A stretch of DNA of 64,000 nt from Mucilaginibacter cryoferens (GCF_014205845.1 NZ_JACHCR010000001.1:496001-560000), one strand, 5' to 3'. Shown: positions 18,651-27,672, counted from the first letter of the stretch. Notes: generated by a model not told the origin, from the sequence alone. A program made the numbers and translations.

Positions 18651-19193
18651 ATGTCAACAGAAACAGCAACAAAATGGGTTATTGACCCAATGCATTCAGA
18701 AGTACAGTTTAAAGTAAAACATTTGGTTATTTCTACCGTGAGCGGCTTTTTCAAAAGCTTTGCCGGCGAACTAATTACAGATGGCGATGATTTTGAAAAT
18801 GCCGAGATCGATTTCACTTTAGATATCGACAGCATCGACACCAATCAGTCGCAACGCGACGAGCACTTAAAATCAGCAGAGTTTTTTGACGCAGAAAAAT
18901 ATCCAAAGATTAGCTTCAAATCAAACTCATTCACCAAAACAGGCGATGATGAGTTTGCTTTAAAGGGCGATCTTACGATCAAAGATGTAACTAAACCGGT
19001 ATCATTAGATGTTGAGTTTGGTGGTTCGGCAGCAGATTTTTATGGCAACACCAAAGCTGGTTTCGAAATAAGCGGCAAAATTAACCGTAAAGAATTTGGC
19101 CTTACCTGGGATGGCGTTACCGAAGCCGGTTCTATAGTAGTAGGCGAAGACATCAAACTGTTAATTAACGTTCAATTTGCCAAACAAGCTTAA
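18651..19193 (+). CDS. YceI-family lipid-binding protein
   Basis: 180-aa YceI-domain protein, a lipocalin-like barrel that binds isoprenoid or other lipophilic molecules. Family hallmarks are WVIDPMHSEVQFKVKHLVIS near the start, the central IDSIDTNQSQRDEHLKSAEFFDAEKYPKISF and LTIKDVTKPVSLDVEF. No signal peptide is seen, so this member is likely cytoplasmic. It is expressed from its own promoter overlapped by a perfect palindrome, suggesting regulated expression. It is divergent from the glutamate synthase-like gene. Confidence 0.92.
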   Translation: MSTETATKWVIDPMHSEVQFKVKHLVISTVSGFFKSFAGELITDGDDFENAEIDFTLDIDSIDTNQSQRDEHLKSAEFFDAEKYPKISFKSNSFTKTGDDEFALKGDLTIKDVTKPVSLDVEFGGSAADFYGNTKAGFEISGKINRKEFGLTWDGVTEAGSIVVGEDIKLLINVQFAKQA

Positions 19194-19303
19194 TTGTTTG
19201 AATGCTGTTGCTGTGTTTTAATAATTAAAATGCCGCTGTTGTTAAGTATACGTAACAGCACGGCATTATTGAAAACGGCAAAGTATTTAAACCACATTAA
19301 TAA

Positions 19304-19333
19304 AAAAAGCCATCCCCAACAGGATGGCTTTTT
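19304..19333. terminator. Bidirectional terminator between convergent genes
   Basis: Arms AAAAAGCCATCC (19304-19315) and GGATGGCTTTTT (19322-19333) with a 6-nt loop. It serves the yceI-like gene on + and could serve the metal operon on -. A second imperfect hairpin (AATGCCG..CGGCATT) lies at about 19228-19267. Confidence 0.85.
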
Positions 19334-19371
19334 GCATTTACAGGCGTAAGAAGCATATTACTGTTAAAAGG

Positions 19372-19456
19372 CGAACACCTAACAATCTATACACAAGGCA
19401 ATTAAGCGTTCGCCCCCGAACACCCGAACGCTACATACAAAAAAGCGAACGCTTGT
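19372..19456. repeat. Cluster of CGAACAC / AAGCGTTCG motifs, left of metal operon
   Basis: Five short related motifs (GCGAACACCT, TTAAGCGTTCGC, CGAACACCCGAACGCT, GCGAACGCTTG) in both orientations just downstream of the operon. The same motifs recur beyond its other end at 24069-24238. Confidence 0.5.
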
Positions 19457-19461
19457 ATTGC

Positions 19462-19665
19462 TTACTTTGCCGTTGTATCCCGCTCTACCAGTTCCATCCC
19501 GCATTTGGAGCAAACACCCGGCTTGTCGAAACTAAGGTCGGGATGCATGGTGCAGGTGTATTTGCTTTTCTGTTTAACCACAGCCTTACTTGCCCCACTA
19601 CTGCACGAGGTAATACTGCCCAGGCTAAATACGGCCAATACTAATATGATAACGGATCTTTTCAT
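19462..19665 (-). CDS. Small lipoprotein with heavy-metal-binding domain
   Basis: 67-aa exported protein. The signal peptide ends in a lipobox SITSC (Cys21), and the mature part carries YTCTMHPDLSFDKPGVCSKC, the Cys/His/Met signature of the heavy-metal-binding domain common in copper-handling proteins. It is the last gene of a probable operon, beginning 5 bp after the PepSY gene. It could bind or store copper or a similar metal in the envelope. The start MKRSVIILV is chosen over longer frames because it gives a clean signal peptide. Confidence 0.8.
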   Translation of the reverse strand: MKRSVIILVLAVFSLGSITSCSSGASKAVVKQKSKYTCTMHPDLSFDKPGVCSKCGMELVERDTTAK

Positions 19666-19670
19666 TTTAA

Positions 19671-21116
19671 TTATTTGTTTTTTATGAATGAGGCTAAGCC
19701 AAACAAAGATACAACCAGTACTCCTAAAGCCGACAGCATACTTACAATATCCCGGATATCTTTCCCTGCCCAACTCATACCGAAGTACTTGTGCAAAAAG
19801 ATGAAAGACAGTCCTTCGGCCCTGTCAATTCCGGTCACCCTGGTAGCCAGCTTGGAAGTGGTGGTTTCTATATACCAGTTATCACCGTTAGGATAGCTAA
19901 CCCGCTCAACGGGCAGGCGCTTGTTAATAAAGCCATACTCATTATCAAACTGCCTTATCTGGTCTACTTTAACCCTGCCGCTAAAGGTTTTTATATTACC
20001 CGTGTGATAATACGTGCTTAAGAAGCGGGCGTAGTCTTCATCGGCATTGGTTTGCTCCTTACCGGTTAAAGCGCTAAAGTAAGATACCTGCTTTTGGCTA
20101 TCTGTTACCTGGTAAAACACAGCGCCATTGAAACTTACCAGGCCCATTTTTTTGATGAGACTATCAGCAATAGGCAAGGTAAGGTTTGAGACACCTAATT
20201 GGCCGCGTTTGATCACCTGATCATAATCGGCTTTAACAGGTTCACTATTATGCAGTTTTACCACCAGGTGGAAGATACCGCTGATTACAAAGGTGAACAT
20301 CACAAAGGATACGATGAGCCCAATTTGCCTGTGAAAGCGATGAACAAAACGCTTATCCTCTGCACCTTTGGCCCTGCTGTTTTGGGTGATGGTTTTGAAT
20401 TTCTTCCACATTAACCCATACACTGTTAAACCGCTGATAAGCGCGCAAAGCATTACACACATAATAGTGAGCAATACCACATTGCGGAAAGTATCACCAC
20501 CAATATCAGCGAGAAACTGCCAGGTATGGAACTGCTCAAACAGCCATAAAAAAGCCTTCCGGGTATTGTTATTAAACGTACCCATACGACTTTGACCTGT
20601 TTCAATATAAATATCCATGCCGTCAGGCCGCTCAAAAGAAACCTTCCAAACAGGCAGCAAATGATTGATAGGCTGGTATTGACCATCAAAACCCCGCTGT
20701 AGCACAATGCTTTTTATGGATGATGTACTATCTTGCGTAAAATAGCGGGCCAGGTATTCGGCATAGTATGTATCGCCATGGGGCAATAACACGCCATCAG
20801 TTGCCGAATAGTAGTTGTACACACTATCTTCCCCAAGCACCTGGTAAAAGGTTCCTTTCTTAAAATTAATGAAATTAAAGTTGCGTATTGCCGCTATATG
20901 ATTACCATCCAACACCTGTTGAATAGTAAGCTTGGGTTTCATTTTGTTTTGTGCCAGAGGTTTAAACACCTCCCGCGCAATAAACGGCCTGAACCAGTTG
21001 GACATGAACGGATGTGATAACCCGCTCAATGTCCAAAAGATAACCGGGATAAGGGCAATTAAACCCAGTACCCGATGCCATTTATAAAAGTTACTTTTTA
21101 TTGCTGCTGATGCCAT
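19671..21116 (-). CDS. PepSY-associated transmembrane protein (iron/copper uptake-type)
   Basis: 481-aa inner-membrane protein of the PepSY_TM family. TM1 is in KWHRVLGLIALIPVIFWTLSG. Further TM segments follow at about residues 185-215 (VVLLTIMCVMLCALISGLTVYG) and 260-285 (RQIGLIVSFVMFTFVISGIF), with a last pair near the C-terminus, separated by periplasmic PepSY-like regions. Such proteins are encoded beside TonB receptors and are thought to act as reductases or permease partners for metal-siderophore uptake. The start lies 4 bp after the TonB receptor stop. Confidence 0.8.
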   Translation of the reverse strand: MASAAIKSNFYKWHRVLGLIALIPVIFWTLSGLSHPFMSNWFRPFIAREVFKPLAQNKMKPKLTIQQVLDGNHIAAIRNFNFINFKKGTFYQVLGEDSVYNYYSATDGVLLPHGDTYYAEYLARYFTQDSTSSIKSIVLQRGFDGQYQPINHLLPVWKVSFERPDGMDIYIETGQSRMGTFNNNTRKAFLWLFEQFHTWQFLADIGGDTFRNVVLLTIMCVMLCALISGLTVYGLMWKKFKTITQNSRAKGAEDKRFVHRFHRQIGLIVSFVMFTFVISGIFHLVVKLHNSEPVKADYDQVIKRGQLGVSNLTLPIADSLIKKMGLVSFNGAVFYQVTDSQKQVSYFSALTGKEQTNADEDYARFLSTYYHTGNIKTFSGRVKVDQIRQFDNEYGFINKRLPVERVSYPNGDNWYIETTTSKLATRVTGIDRAEGLSFIFLHKYFGMSWAGKDIRDIVSMLSALGVLVVSLFGLASFIKNK

Positions 21117-21120
21117 TTGA

Positions 21121-23460
21121 TCAATATTTTGAAAATGAATAACTGATGCCAAGGGTATAAGTACGCGGCGCACCTGCATTGTATGTATCGCCATACTGGT
21201 TGCTGGTAACCGTAGTAGCGTACAGTTTATTGGTTAAATTTAATACATTAAACCAGATGCCTGTTCCTTTCAATACGCCGCTTTTCGTATCGTACCCCAA
21301 ACGCAGGTTGTAAATGTTATAACCGCTGTAGCTTTTGGTATTTGCAGGGTTGGTATAATATTGATTGATATGTTGCCACTCGCCTGCTATCCTAAAACCT
21401 TGCAAATATTGTGGTTTGTAAGTGAGCTCAGAATTAGCTATCCAGGCGGGAGCATTGTTCATGCGGTTGCCATCGTATTTAATAACGGTATTTGTGTTTG
21501 TGCTATAATTTGCTACTACTTCGCTATAGTTTACGTAGGTGTGCCTGGCGTTGGTACCGCTAAACCTAAAAGTAAGCTCCTTAACCGGGGCCAGTGTTAA
21601 CGAATACTCTACCCCACGATGACGGGTTGCACCTGCGTTTTGATTCTGGGTAGTATTGTCGGGTAATAGCTGGTTAATGATCTCGTTATGGCCTTCCAGG
21701 TCAAATAAACTCATTTCAAAGTACAGCATTTTGTTAAACGCCGAGAACCAACCGCCTACTTCGTAGTTATCGAAAGTAGCTTGCTTTAACGGGGTAAGTT
21801 GCCTTGAACTATACAGATCACCCGTTTCTGGTGGTTGAAAGCCTACACTATAATTGGCGTAAAACCCTTTGTTAGTACCTAAATCATAAGTTAAACCCAA
21901 CTTGGGCGCAACAATGTTAAAATTATTAGTTTCCTGTTCTTTGTACTTGCTTTCGGATACAGGTAAGCCGTTGGTAAAATCGTAATGTACCCTATCATAA
22001 CGTAAGCCTGCTACTATACGCAGGGCCTCCAGAGGCTTTATCTCATACTGAAGATAAGCAGCTGTATTAAATAATTTAATGCGGTAATCATCAATGTATT
22101 TACCGGTATTGGTAAAGCCGGTATAGTAGTTATTCTGCACATCCTTATCAATATCAAGGTATTGCGCGTAGTATGAACTCGGACTATCATCCACATAAAC
22201 CCCGCCTATTAAACGCGAATGCAGGAAATTGAAGTTAACCCTATGCTGAGCCAACAAACCATAACTCTGAAAACGCTGATCATTTACCTGTCCATTACTA
22301 CTTAAGTAATTACCGGCATTATCTCTCACATCTGATATATAGTAACTTGGCAATTGGGCCGTTGAATTATGGCGAAAGAACAAAGTAACAAACGTGCTGT
22401 TATTCTCATCCCACTTATGATCTAACCGGGTGCTGGCGCGGAATGACTCCACCTTACGATAAGTAAACCGCTGATTAGCACCATAGCTTTTATCATAAAA
22501 ATGTGCGCTATCTAAACTTCCGGGTGTTTGTGTGTTAAGGTAATTATAGGCTGCAGATGTTGTTAAACGGGTATTAGCATCAAAATCATAAGTAGTTTTA
22601 AAATTGGCCGAGTATTTATCAAAGTCAGAGTAATCCTGCCAGCTATCTTTCTGGTGGGCTACATAACCGCCCACGTACAAGCCAAATTTACCCTGTGTAA
22701 AGCCGCCATCCGCATCAATGCGACGATAGTGGTAGTTGTCGCCACGGATGGAAACATTACCTGCATAGCCCGATGGCGGACCCTGGGTAATAAAGTTAAC
22801 CGCACCACCAATGGAGTTACTGCCATATAGTGATGAGGCTGGCCCTTTGATCACCTCAATATCTTTTACGCCCGACATGTTGATCTCATACAGCGAGTTA
22901 TGATTAAAAATACCTGTAGGACGAATAGGCAAGCCATCCTCCATATATAAATAAAGTGCATTATAAGTGATGGGCTGACGGATAGCCATCGTATGCTGCT
23001 CGTTCCCCAGGTCAACCATGTAAACGCCTGCAACTTTGTTGAGTAGCTGGTAAAGGGCTGTTGCCTTGGTATCTTTTATTTGAGTAGAGTTTATCTTGCT
23101 AATGGCAATTGGCGCATCCTGCCTGGCCTGCCCTTCCCTGCTGGCGGTAACCACTACCGGCTGAAGATCTAATGTTGATGGCACAAGAAGTATATCAAGC
23201 TTATTGCCGGCAATGCTAAGTATCTGTGTAGTATAGCCAACCATGGTTATTTTTACCTGGTTGATACCTTGAACAGTTATGCTGCACGTGCCTTTGGCAT
23301 TTGTTGTACCAAGTTTCTGATCATTTGTTTTGGCTATAGTAGCGCCAGAAATGGCCTCATGAGTATTAGCATCGGTTACCATAATTTGGATACCAGTTTG
23401 ACTGTAAGCCAAGGTATTAAGTATAAAAAACAGTATAGATAGAATGAAAAATTTCTTCAT
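21121..23460 (-). CDS. TonB-dependent outer-membrane receptor
   Basis: 779-aa outer-membrane transporter. A signal peptide (MKKFFILSILFFILNTLAYS) precedes a carboxypeptidase-like regulatory domain (about 22-105), a plug with QPVVVTASREGQARQDAPIA and VIKGPASSLYGSNSIGGAVN, and a long beta-barrel ending in aromatic YSFSKY. Such receptors use TonB energy to import metal chelates or other substrates. Neighbours (PepSY protein, metal-binding lipoprotein, small Cys-motif protein) point to a metal, copper or iron, but the ligand is not proven. An in-frame TTG two codons upstream is rejected. Confidence 0.92.
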   Translation of the reverse strand: MKKFFILSILFFILNTLAYSQTGIQIMVTDANTHEAISGATIAKTNDQKLGTTNAKGTCSITVQGINQVKITMVGYTTQILSIAGNKLDILLVPSTLDLQPVVVTASREGQARQDAPIAISKINSTQIKDTKATALYQLLNKVAGVYMVDLGNEQHTMAIRQPITYNALYLYMEDGLPIRPTGIFNHNSLYEINMSGVKDIEVIKGPASSLYGSNSIGGAVNFITQGPPSGYAGNVSIRGDNYHYRRIDADGGFTQGKFGLYVGGYVAHQKDSWQDYSDFDKYSANFKTTYDFDANTRLTTSAAYNYLNTQTPGSLDSAHFYDKSYGANQRFTYRKVESFRASTRLDHKWDENNSTFVTLFFRHNSTAQLPSYYISDVRDNAGNYLSSNGQVNDQRFQSYGLLAQHRVNFNFLHSRLIGGVYVDDSPSSYYAQYLDIDKDVQNNYYTGFTNTGKYIDDYRIKLFNTAAYLQYEIKPLEALRIVAGLRYDRVHYDFTNGLPVSESKYKEQETNNFNIVAPKLGLTYDLGTNKGFYANYSVGFQPPETGDLYSSRQLTPLKQATFDNYEVGGWFSAFNKMLYFEMSLFDLEGHNEIINQLLPDNTTQNQNAGATRHRGVEYSLTLAPVKELTFRFSGTNARHTYVNYSEVVANYSTNTNTVIKYDGNRMNNAPAWIANSELTYKPQYLQGFRIAGEWQHINQYYTNPANTKSYSGYNIYNLRLGYDTKSGVLKGTGIWFNVLNLTNKLYATTVTSNQYGDTYNAGAPRTYTLGISYSFSKY

Positions 23461-23657
23461 GTACAATGTATATGGAGTTGCCTCCGGTGGATAAATAGAA
23501 TTTACCGGATGGATTGACAGAAGCCATGCTATTGTGGGTATTACAACCGCGCTACACGCAGCAAGAACAAGCTAAGAGACTACTTAGTTACCTATACACA
23601 AAAGCACACGGCAAAGCCATCAATCAAAAAAGATCCGGGGAAATATTGGTGGGGAAT

Positions 23658-24029
23658 TTATCCTAACTGCGGAGGCTGGAAAATGACGGCGGCCGGGGTT
23701 GGTGGCAGGCAGTCATCATACGGGGTATCAATTACTTGCAACAGGCTGGTGTGGAATTGAACATCAGTTGAGCTGATAACAAACACTTCCTGAAAGAGGC
23801 TCTTTTGCGATTGCCTTTCGTCGCTGGCCTGCTTATCTTCAGCCTGTTTTATCTTTTTCGCGAAGTAGCATTTGCCATCACAGTGCATCCAGGGCTTATC
23901 CCGGTTTTCGCAAAGTTTGGTGGCAATGTAATTCCTGTTCAGCTCAAATCCCGCGTATACAAAAAAGCGCGAGAAGTTAACCGATACCAGTGAAAAGATC
24001 AATAAATAGGCTGTTACACGTTGCAGCAT
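23658..24029 (-). CDS. Small membrane-anchored protein with Cys motif, upstream of TonB receptor
   Basis: 123-aa protein with one N-terminal hydrophobic segment (MLQRVTAYLLIFSLVSVNFS) and a compact cysteine motif CENRDKPWMHCDGKCYFAKK (residues about 42-61), then a charged helix and a Pro-rich tail. Similar unnamed small proteins often accompany TonB/PepSY metal loci in Bacteroidota. Spaced Cys and His residues would suit metal binding. A ~190-bp leader separates it from the receptor, so it may be a separate transcription unit. No function is established. Confidence 0.7.
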   Translation of the reverse strand: MLQRVTAYLLIFSLVSVNFSRFFVYAGFELNRNYIATKLCENRDKPWMHCDGKCYFAKKIKQAEDKQASDERQSQKSLFQEVFVISSTDVQFHTSLLQVIDTPYDDCLPPTPAAVIFQPPQLG

Positions 24030-24068
24030 AATGCCGCAAAGGTAAACCCTGTACCGTTAAGAAGCAAC

Positions 24069-24238
24069 CAGGTGTTCGCTTTTTTATGAGAATAGGTGTT
24101 CGAAAAAACAGCCGAACACTTAAATGTATATAAATCAACAACTTAAGTGTTCGGTATTTAAAAAAGCCAAATTAAAAAACATCTGATTATCAGCACTTTA
24201 ATATTACCCCTCATCCAACTGCCCGAACACCCCGAACG
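24069..24238. repeat. CGAACAC dyads, right of metal operon
   Basis: Contains AGGTGTTCG twice, a 12-bp inverted repeat CCGAACACTTAA / TTAAGTGTTCGG (24112-24123 and 24143-24154) and CGAACACCCCGAACGCTG. It is the counterpart of the cluster at 19372-19456. Confidence 0.55.
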
Positions 24239-24252
24239 CTGTTTTGGAGCCG

Positions 24253-24831
24253 TTATTCATCCGAAGCCAATGCCGTGCAACGGGCGTTGGCTGCTTCAAG
24301 ATCGAAAGCGCTAACATCCCATTTTTCACCATCGGCTATACCCATCCATTCCCTCGTGTCTTCGTGTTCTTCATTTTCACTGTTGTTTACAACATCTACC
24401 ATGTTGTAATAGCCGGGTACTCCGCCGCAATCCTCAGGCGGGCAAGCGCCCTCACCATCAGTACAAAGCGGAATTAGCACCGGCTTATCCAAAATTTTCT
24501 CCAGCAGTATCTCATGCTTCCAATCGTCGCCAAAATCATAAATATAGGTATACTTCTGCCGTGCCCGCTGTAATACCTCATTTATCAGGGTATCGTTACT
24601 GTCTTTAATATCCGCGCCGTCCCCGTCGTACTCGTCAAGCGACTGGTAACAAGGCTTAGATCCCCACCCCTTTTCCGAAAACTGGTACAGATGGCTGTGC
24701 TCCCATCCAAAAGCTTCTTGTATCACCTCGTGCAAATCGGCAAAAGTTATTTCATCGGGCACCAACACCCGTCGCCAAACCACGGGCTTATCGGTGTATA
24801 CAAGCGTAATTTTAAATTGAAATGTTTTCAT
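24253..24831 (-). CDS. pRiA4b ORF-3-like (IS1096 TnpR-like) family protein
   Basis: 192-aa acidic protein of the plasmid pRiA4b ORF-3 family. Family signatures are the N-terminal FQFKITLVYTDKPVVWRRVLVP, the segment FADLHEVIQEAFGWEHSHLYQF and YIYDFGDDWKHEILLEKIL, followed by PPEDCGGVPGYYNMVD. The family is widespread on chromosomes and plasmids. Its biochemical role is unknown despite the old transposon-resolvase label. It stands alone. ATG 24831 is preferred to the GTG three codons upstream. Confidence 0.85.
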   Translation of the reverse strand: MKTFQFKITLVYTDKPVVWRRVLVPDEITFADLHEVIQEAFGWEHSHLYQFSEKGWGSKPCYQSLDEYDGDGADIKDSNDTLINEVLQRARQKYTYIYDFGDDWKHEILLEKILDKPVLIPLCTDGEGACPPEDCGGVPGYYNMVDVVNNSENEEHEDTREWMGIADGEKWDVSAFDLEAANARCTALASDE

Positions 24832-24840
24832 GGTAGTCAC

Positions 24841-25147
24841 TTAAATATACTTCGAAAATTAAGGTAAAAACTCAGCACTAACTAATAAATATTCTACAAC
24901 AATACGCTACTTTTTCTACCATTTTATAAAAAAACAGTGAAAAGCATAAATACGATTTTAATTGACGGCGGCCTTATTACATCATCGGCCCCCTGGCCTG
25001 AAAAAGGGAAATAGTTTTTGCAAAAGACCTACCCACACCCACCATCCTCCGCACCCTGATATTTTTCTACCCTTTTATACTTATTAATTCAACAAATTTG
25101 CTTTTCACCAAAACATGGGCAATATTGGCCGTATAAATTGCAGGTAT
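24841..25147. other. Gap upstream of the esterase gene
   Basis: About 300 bp with no recognised gene, promoter box or repeat apart from ordinary AT-rich promoter-like sequence. Confidence 0.4.
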
Positions 25148-26248
25148 ATGAAAGGCAAATTAGTTATAGCGGTTATTTTAGCGGTAATGGGTTTTGGGCG
25201 GGCTTATGGCAACACCAAAGGTGCCGATACCATTTTTGCAGAAAACTTAAAACCGCTGGGGCGTACCATCATCAACAGCAATGGTGGTTTAGAACTTATT
25301 ACCTCTGCCGCGCATTTTGGCTTTAGCTTCACCGGTACCGAATGTGCCGTGTATGTAAGTATTGCCGCTGCCGGCCAGCATAACTACCTGCAATACACTT
25401 TAGACGGCGTTTATCAGAAACGCGTCCGGATAGAAGGCGGTTCGCACGCGCCCGTTATCATAAAAGCCGATGGCACGGGTAAACACACCGTATGGATCTA
25501 TAAGGCTACAGAAGCGCATACCGGGGCGCTAATTATAGCTAAAATAGCCGCGCCCGGCATAAAAAATATGCCCATCCCCAAACTGCCGCTAATTGAATTT
25601 ATTGGCAACAGCATTACCTGCGGTGCGGCTGCCGACGATTCGGAAGTACCCTGCGGAACAGGCGATTATCACGATCATCATAACGCCTATATGGCTTACG
25701 GCCCAAGCGTATCACGTGCACTAAACGCTAATTTTGTTTTAACCAGCGTAAGCGGCATCGGCATTTACCGCACCTGGAACAGGGATACCCCATCTATGCC
25801 ACTGGTTTACGAAAATGTAGACTTCCAGGTCGGCAATCCTCAAAAGTGGAATTTCAGTGTTTATAGTCCTAAAATTGTAAGCATAGCCTTAGGCACCAAC
25901 GATATGAGCAAAGGCGATGGCAGCCCGCGTGCAGCCTTTGATACCCTGCGCTTTGTTACCGATTATGTAAAATTTGTGCAGCTGGTAAAATCCAAATATC
26001 CCAAAGCCCAAATAGCCCTGCTCAGCAGCCCCATGATAAAAGATACCTCGCGCCAAATTTTACAACGATGCCTGCTGGCCATAAAAAAACAAATAGATAC
26101 CGGCTACCCTAATGACAAACCCGTGGCCACCTTCTTTTTTGAGCCTATGGAGCCTCATGGCTGCTCGGGCCACCCCAGCGTGGCAGATCACCAGATACTG
26201 GCCGAAGAGTTGAAGCCATTTTTTGGAAAGCTGTTGAAGGGGAATTAA
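25148..26248 (+). CDS. SGNH/GDSL esterase, CE2-type acetylesterase
   Basis: 366-aa exported esterase. A signal peptide (MKGKLVIAVILAVMGFGRAYG) is followed by an N-terminal beta-rich domain (about 25-150) and an SGNH hydrolase domain. Block I is EFIGNSITCGA (catalytic Ser), block III is IALGTNDMSKGDG, and the C-terminal GCSGHPSVADHQ carries the catalytic His. A jelly-roll in front of an SGNH domain, with GC..HP and no upstream Asp, is typical of carbohydrate esterase family 2, which removes acetyl groups from plant polysaccharides. An in-frame start at 25115 would spoil the signal peptide, so ATG 25148 is chosen. Confidence 0.85.
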   Translation: MKGKLVIAVILAVMGFGRAYGNTKGADTIFAENLKPLGRTIINSNGGLELITSAAHFGFSFTGTECAVYVSIAAAGQHNYLQYTLDGVYQKRVRIEGGSHAPVIIKADGTGKHTVWIYKATEAHTGALIIAKIAAPGIKNMPIPKLPLIEFIGNSITCGAAADDSEVPCGTGDYHDHHNAYMAYGPSVSRALNANFVLTSVSGIGIYRTWNRDTPSMPLVYENVDFQVGNPQKWNFSVYSPKIVSIALGTNDMSKGDGSPRAAFDTLRFVTDYVKFVQLVKSKYPKAQIALLSSPMIKDTSRQILQRCLLAIKKQIDTGYPNDKPVATFFFEPMEPHGCSGHPSVADHQILAEELKPFFGKLLKGN

Positions 26249-26314
26249 GTAAAAAAACAATTACTACAGGTTGTAAAATCCACAGACTTTAAAGGAAAAA
26301 TGATAATCGGAGAG

Positions 26315-26346
26315 AGATTTACGAAGTTTCAAAAACTGCTAAATCT
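26315..26346. repeat. AGATTTACGAAGTTT hairpin
   Basis: Imperfect palindrome related to the hairpins at 1126 and 39165. The remainder of 26249-26678 shows no clear gene. Confidence 0.5.
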
Positions 26347-26678
26347 GGGAGTCTCACCTTCCGACTTGCACCAAGGGGTAACATAATTAATTCTCCCTTT
26401 ATCGCAAGGTATTGTCATTTCCGCGCCCAATAAACCTTCCGGTAATAGCTAAAACGATAATACTAACTAGAAACCTGAAAAACTCACTTCAAAAACATTG
26501 CAATTTTGTTGCATGTAGGTCAATAATATTAACAATAATTTAATGTTATATATACATGACAGAAAGATTTACAAAAATGAAATTTCTTTGTAATTAATGC
26601 CGTTTTTACCAAAACTAAAGCCATTTTTACCTGTCTTTATATGCAAACAGTTAAATTATTTACCTAAAATTAAATCTT

Positions 26679-26762
26679 ATGGTTGTGTTATTAATTGCTT
26701 TAGCCGCAAGTGCGGTATGTGGCTATTTTGTAGCCTACAACACCAACGAAAACGAATGTTAA
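26679..26762 (+). CDS. Possible 27-aa single-span membrane peptide
   Basis: A short frame encoding MVVLLIALAASAVCGYFVAY followed by NTNENEC: a hydrophobic helix with a polar C-terminal tail. It is followed 28 bp later by a strong intrinsic terminator, which implies a short transcript across it. No family is recognised, so the peptide is tentative. A longer frame at 26597-26944 runs through the terminator and a REP unit and is not believed. Confidence 0.4.
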   Translation: MVVLLIALAASAVCGYFVAYNTNENEC

Positions 26763-26790
26763 TATATCCCCCAGATATTTATCAGGTTTT

Positions 26791-26826
26791 AAAAAAGGTT
26801 AATCACGAGTGGTTAACCTTTTTTGT
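26791..26826 (+). terminator. Intrinsic terminator of a short transcript
   Basis: Arms AAAAAAGGTTAA (26791-26802) and TTAACCTTTTTT (26813-26824). It ends a transcription unit that contains at most the 27-aa frame, or a small RNA. Confidence 0.85.
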
Positions 26827-26867
26827 TGAAAATCGTATTGAAACAACCTTTAGCCTCCCATTTAGCG

Positions 26868-27655
26868 CCCCTTTAGCGCAAGTCTTGTGCAATGGAAATG
26901 CGCGCCCGGTGACTTGTGATCGCCTTACCTTTAGCCCCCGGTGACTTGTGATTGCCATCCCCATTCTCTATTTTTAAACCATGAGCACTAAATATAAATT
27001 TAGAGATCCCGAAGGTGTTTACTTTGTAACATTTGCTGTAGTAGGTTGGATAGACCTATTTACACGTCAGATTTATCGCGATATTTTACTGGATAGCTTT
27101 CGGTATTGTATCAGAGAAAAAGGATTGGCCATCCATGGATATGTAATTATGAGTAACCACGTTCATTTAATTATAAGCAGCAAGGGAAAACAAAGTTCAT
27201 CAGCGATAATGAGGGACTTGAAAAAATTCTCAGCTGTTAAAATTATCCGGGAAATAATTGAAAACCCTACAGAAAGCAGAAAGCGTTGGATGCTCCGACT
27301 TTTGGCCGACGCGGGTGAAGCCAATGCCAACAACACACATTATCAATTTTGGCAACAAGACAATCACCCAATCGAATTGCATCCAAACTCCGATCTGTTT
27401 GCACAAAAGCTAGATTACATCCATCAAAATCCGGTTAAAGCAGGCTGGGTTACCGAACCGGGAGATTATATTTACAGCAGTGCAAGTAATTACATGGAAA
27501 AAGGCGGCATACTGATGGAGGTGGAAACATTATACTAAAAGTAAATAGGTCACATCGCGGCAATCGCATCCTTCATAGCACAAGCATCGAGGATGGCAAT
27601 CACAAGTCACCCGGCGCGCATTCCCCTTACACAAGACTTGCGCTAAAGGTAGTAA
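26868..27655 (+). mobile_element. RAYT unit 1: transposase flanked by inverted REP-like repeats
   Basis: About 790 bp. The outer ends are perfect 19-bp inverted repeats CTTTAGCGCAAGTCTTGTG (left) and its complement (right, ending about 27652). They extend with a few mismatches to ~53 bp, including GCGCGCCCGGTGACTTGTGAT on the left. This is the arrangement of a REP-associated tyrosine transposase with its cognate repeats. A near-identical unit lies at 28905-29690. Confidence 0.85.
26981..27538 (+). CDS. REP-associated tyrosine transposase (RAYT), copy 1
   Basis: 185-aa Y1-type HUH transposase related to IS200/IS605 TnpA. The metal-binding HUH motif is His60-Val-His62 in MSNHVHLIIS, and the catalytic Tyr is Tyr146 in KLDYIHQNPVKAG. 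The N-terminus KYKFRDPEGVYFVTF and the C-terminal SSASNY are family features. RAYTs nick single-stranded DNA at REP hairpins and are thought to spread them. Here the gene lies between inverted REP-like ends and appears intact. Confidence 0.9.
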   Translation: MSTKYKFRDPEGVYFVTFAVVGWIDLFTRQIYRDILLDSFRYCIREKGLAIHGYVIMSNHVHLIISSKGKQSSSAIMRDLKKFSAVKIIREIIENPTESRKRWMLRLLADAGEANANNTHYQFWQQDNHPIELHPNSDLFAQKLDYIHQNPVKAGWVTEPGDYIYSSASNYMEKGGILMEVETLY

Positions 27656-27672
27656 AAAATGACTTTTTAAAA

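Noticed and set aside
23467..23657. Cobalamin or other riboswitch upstream of the TonB receptor
   Set aside because: The leader lacks recognisable conserved boxes of the cobalamin riboswitch. A CCGG-bounded stem alone is insufficient.
26597..26944. 115-codon frame before RAYT unit 1
   Set aside because: It runs through an intrinsic terminator and into the REP-like end of the mobile unit, so it cannot be a normal gene.
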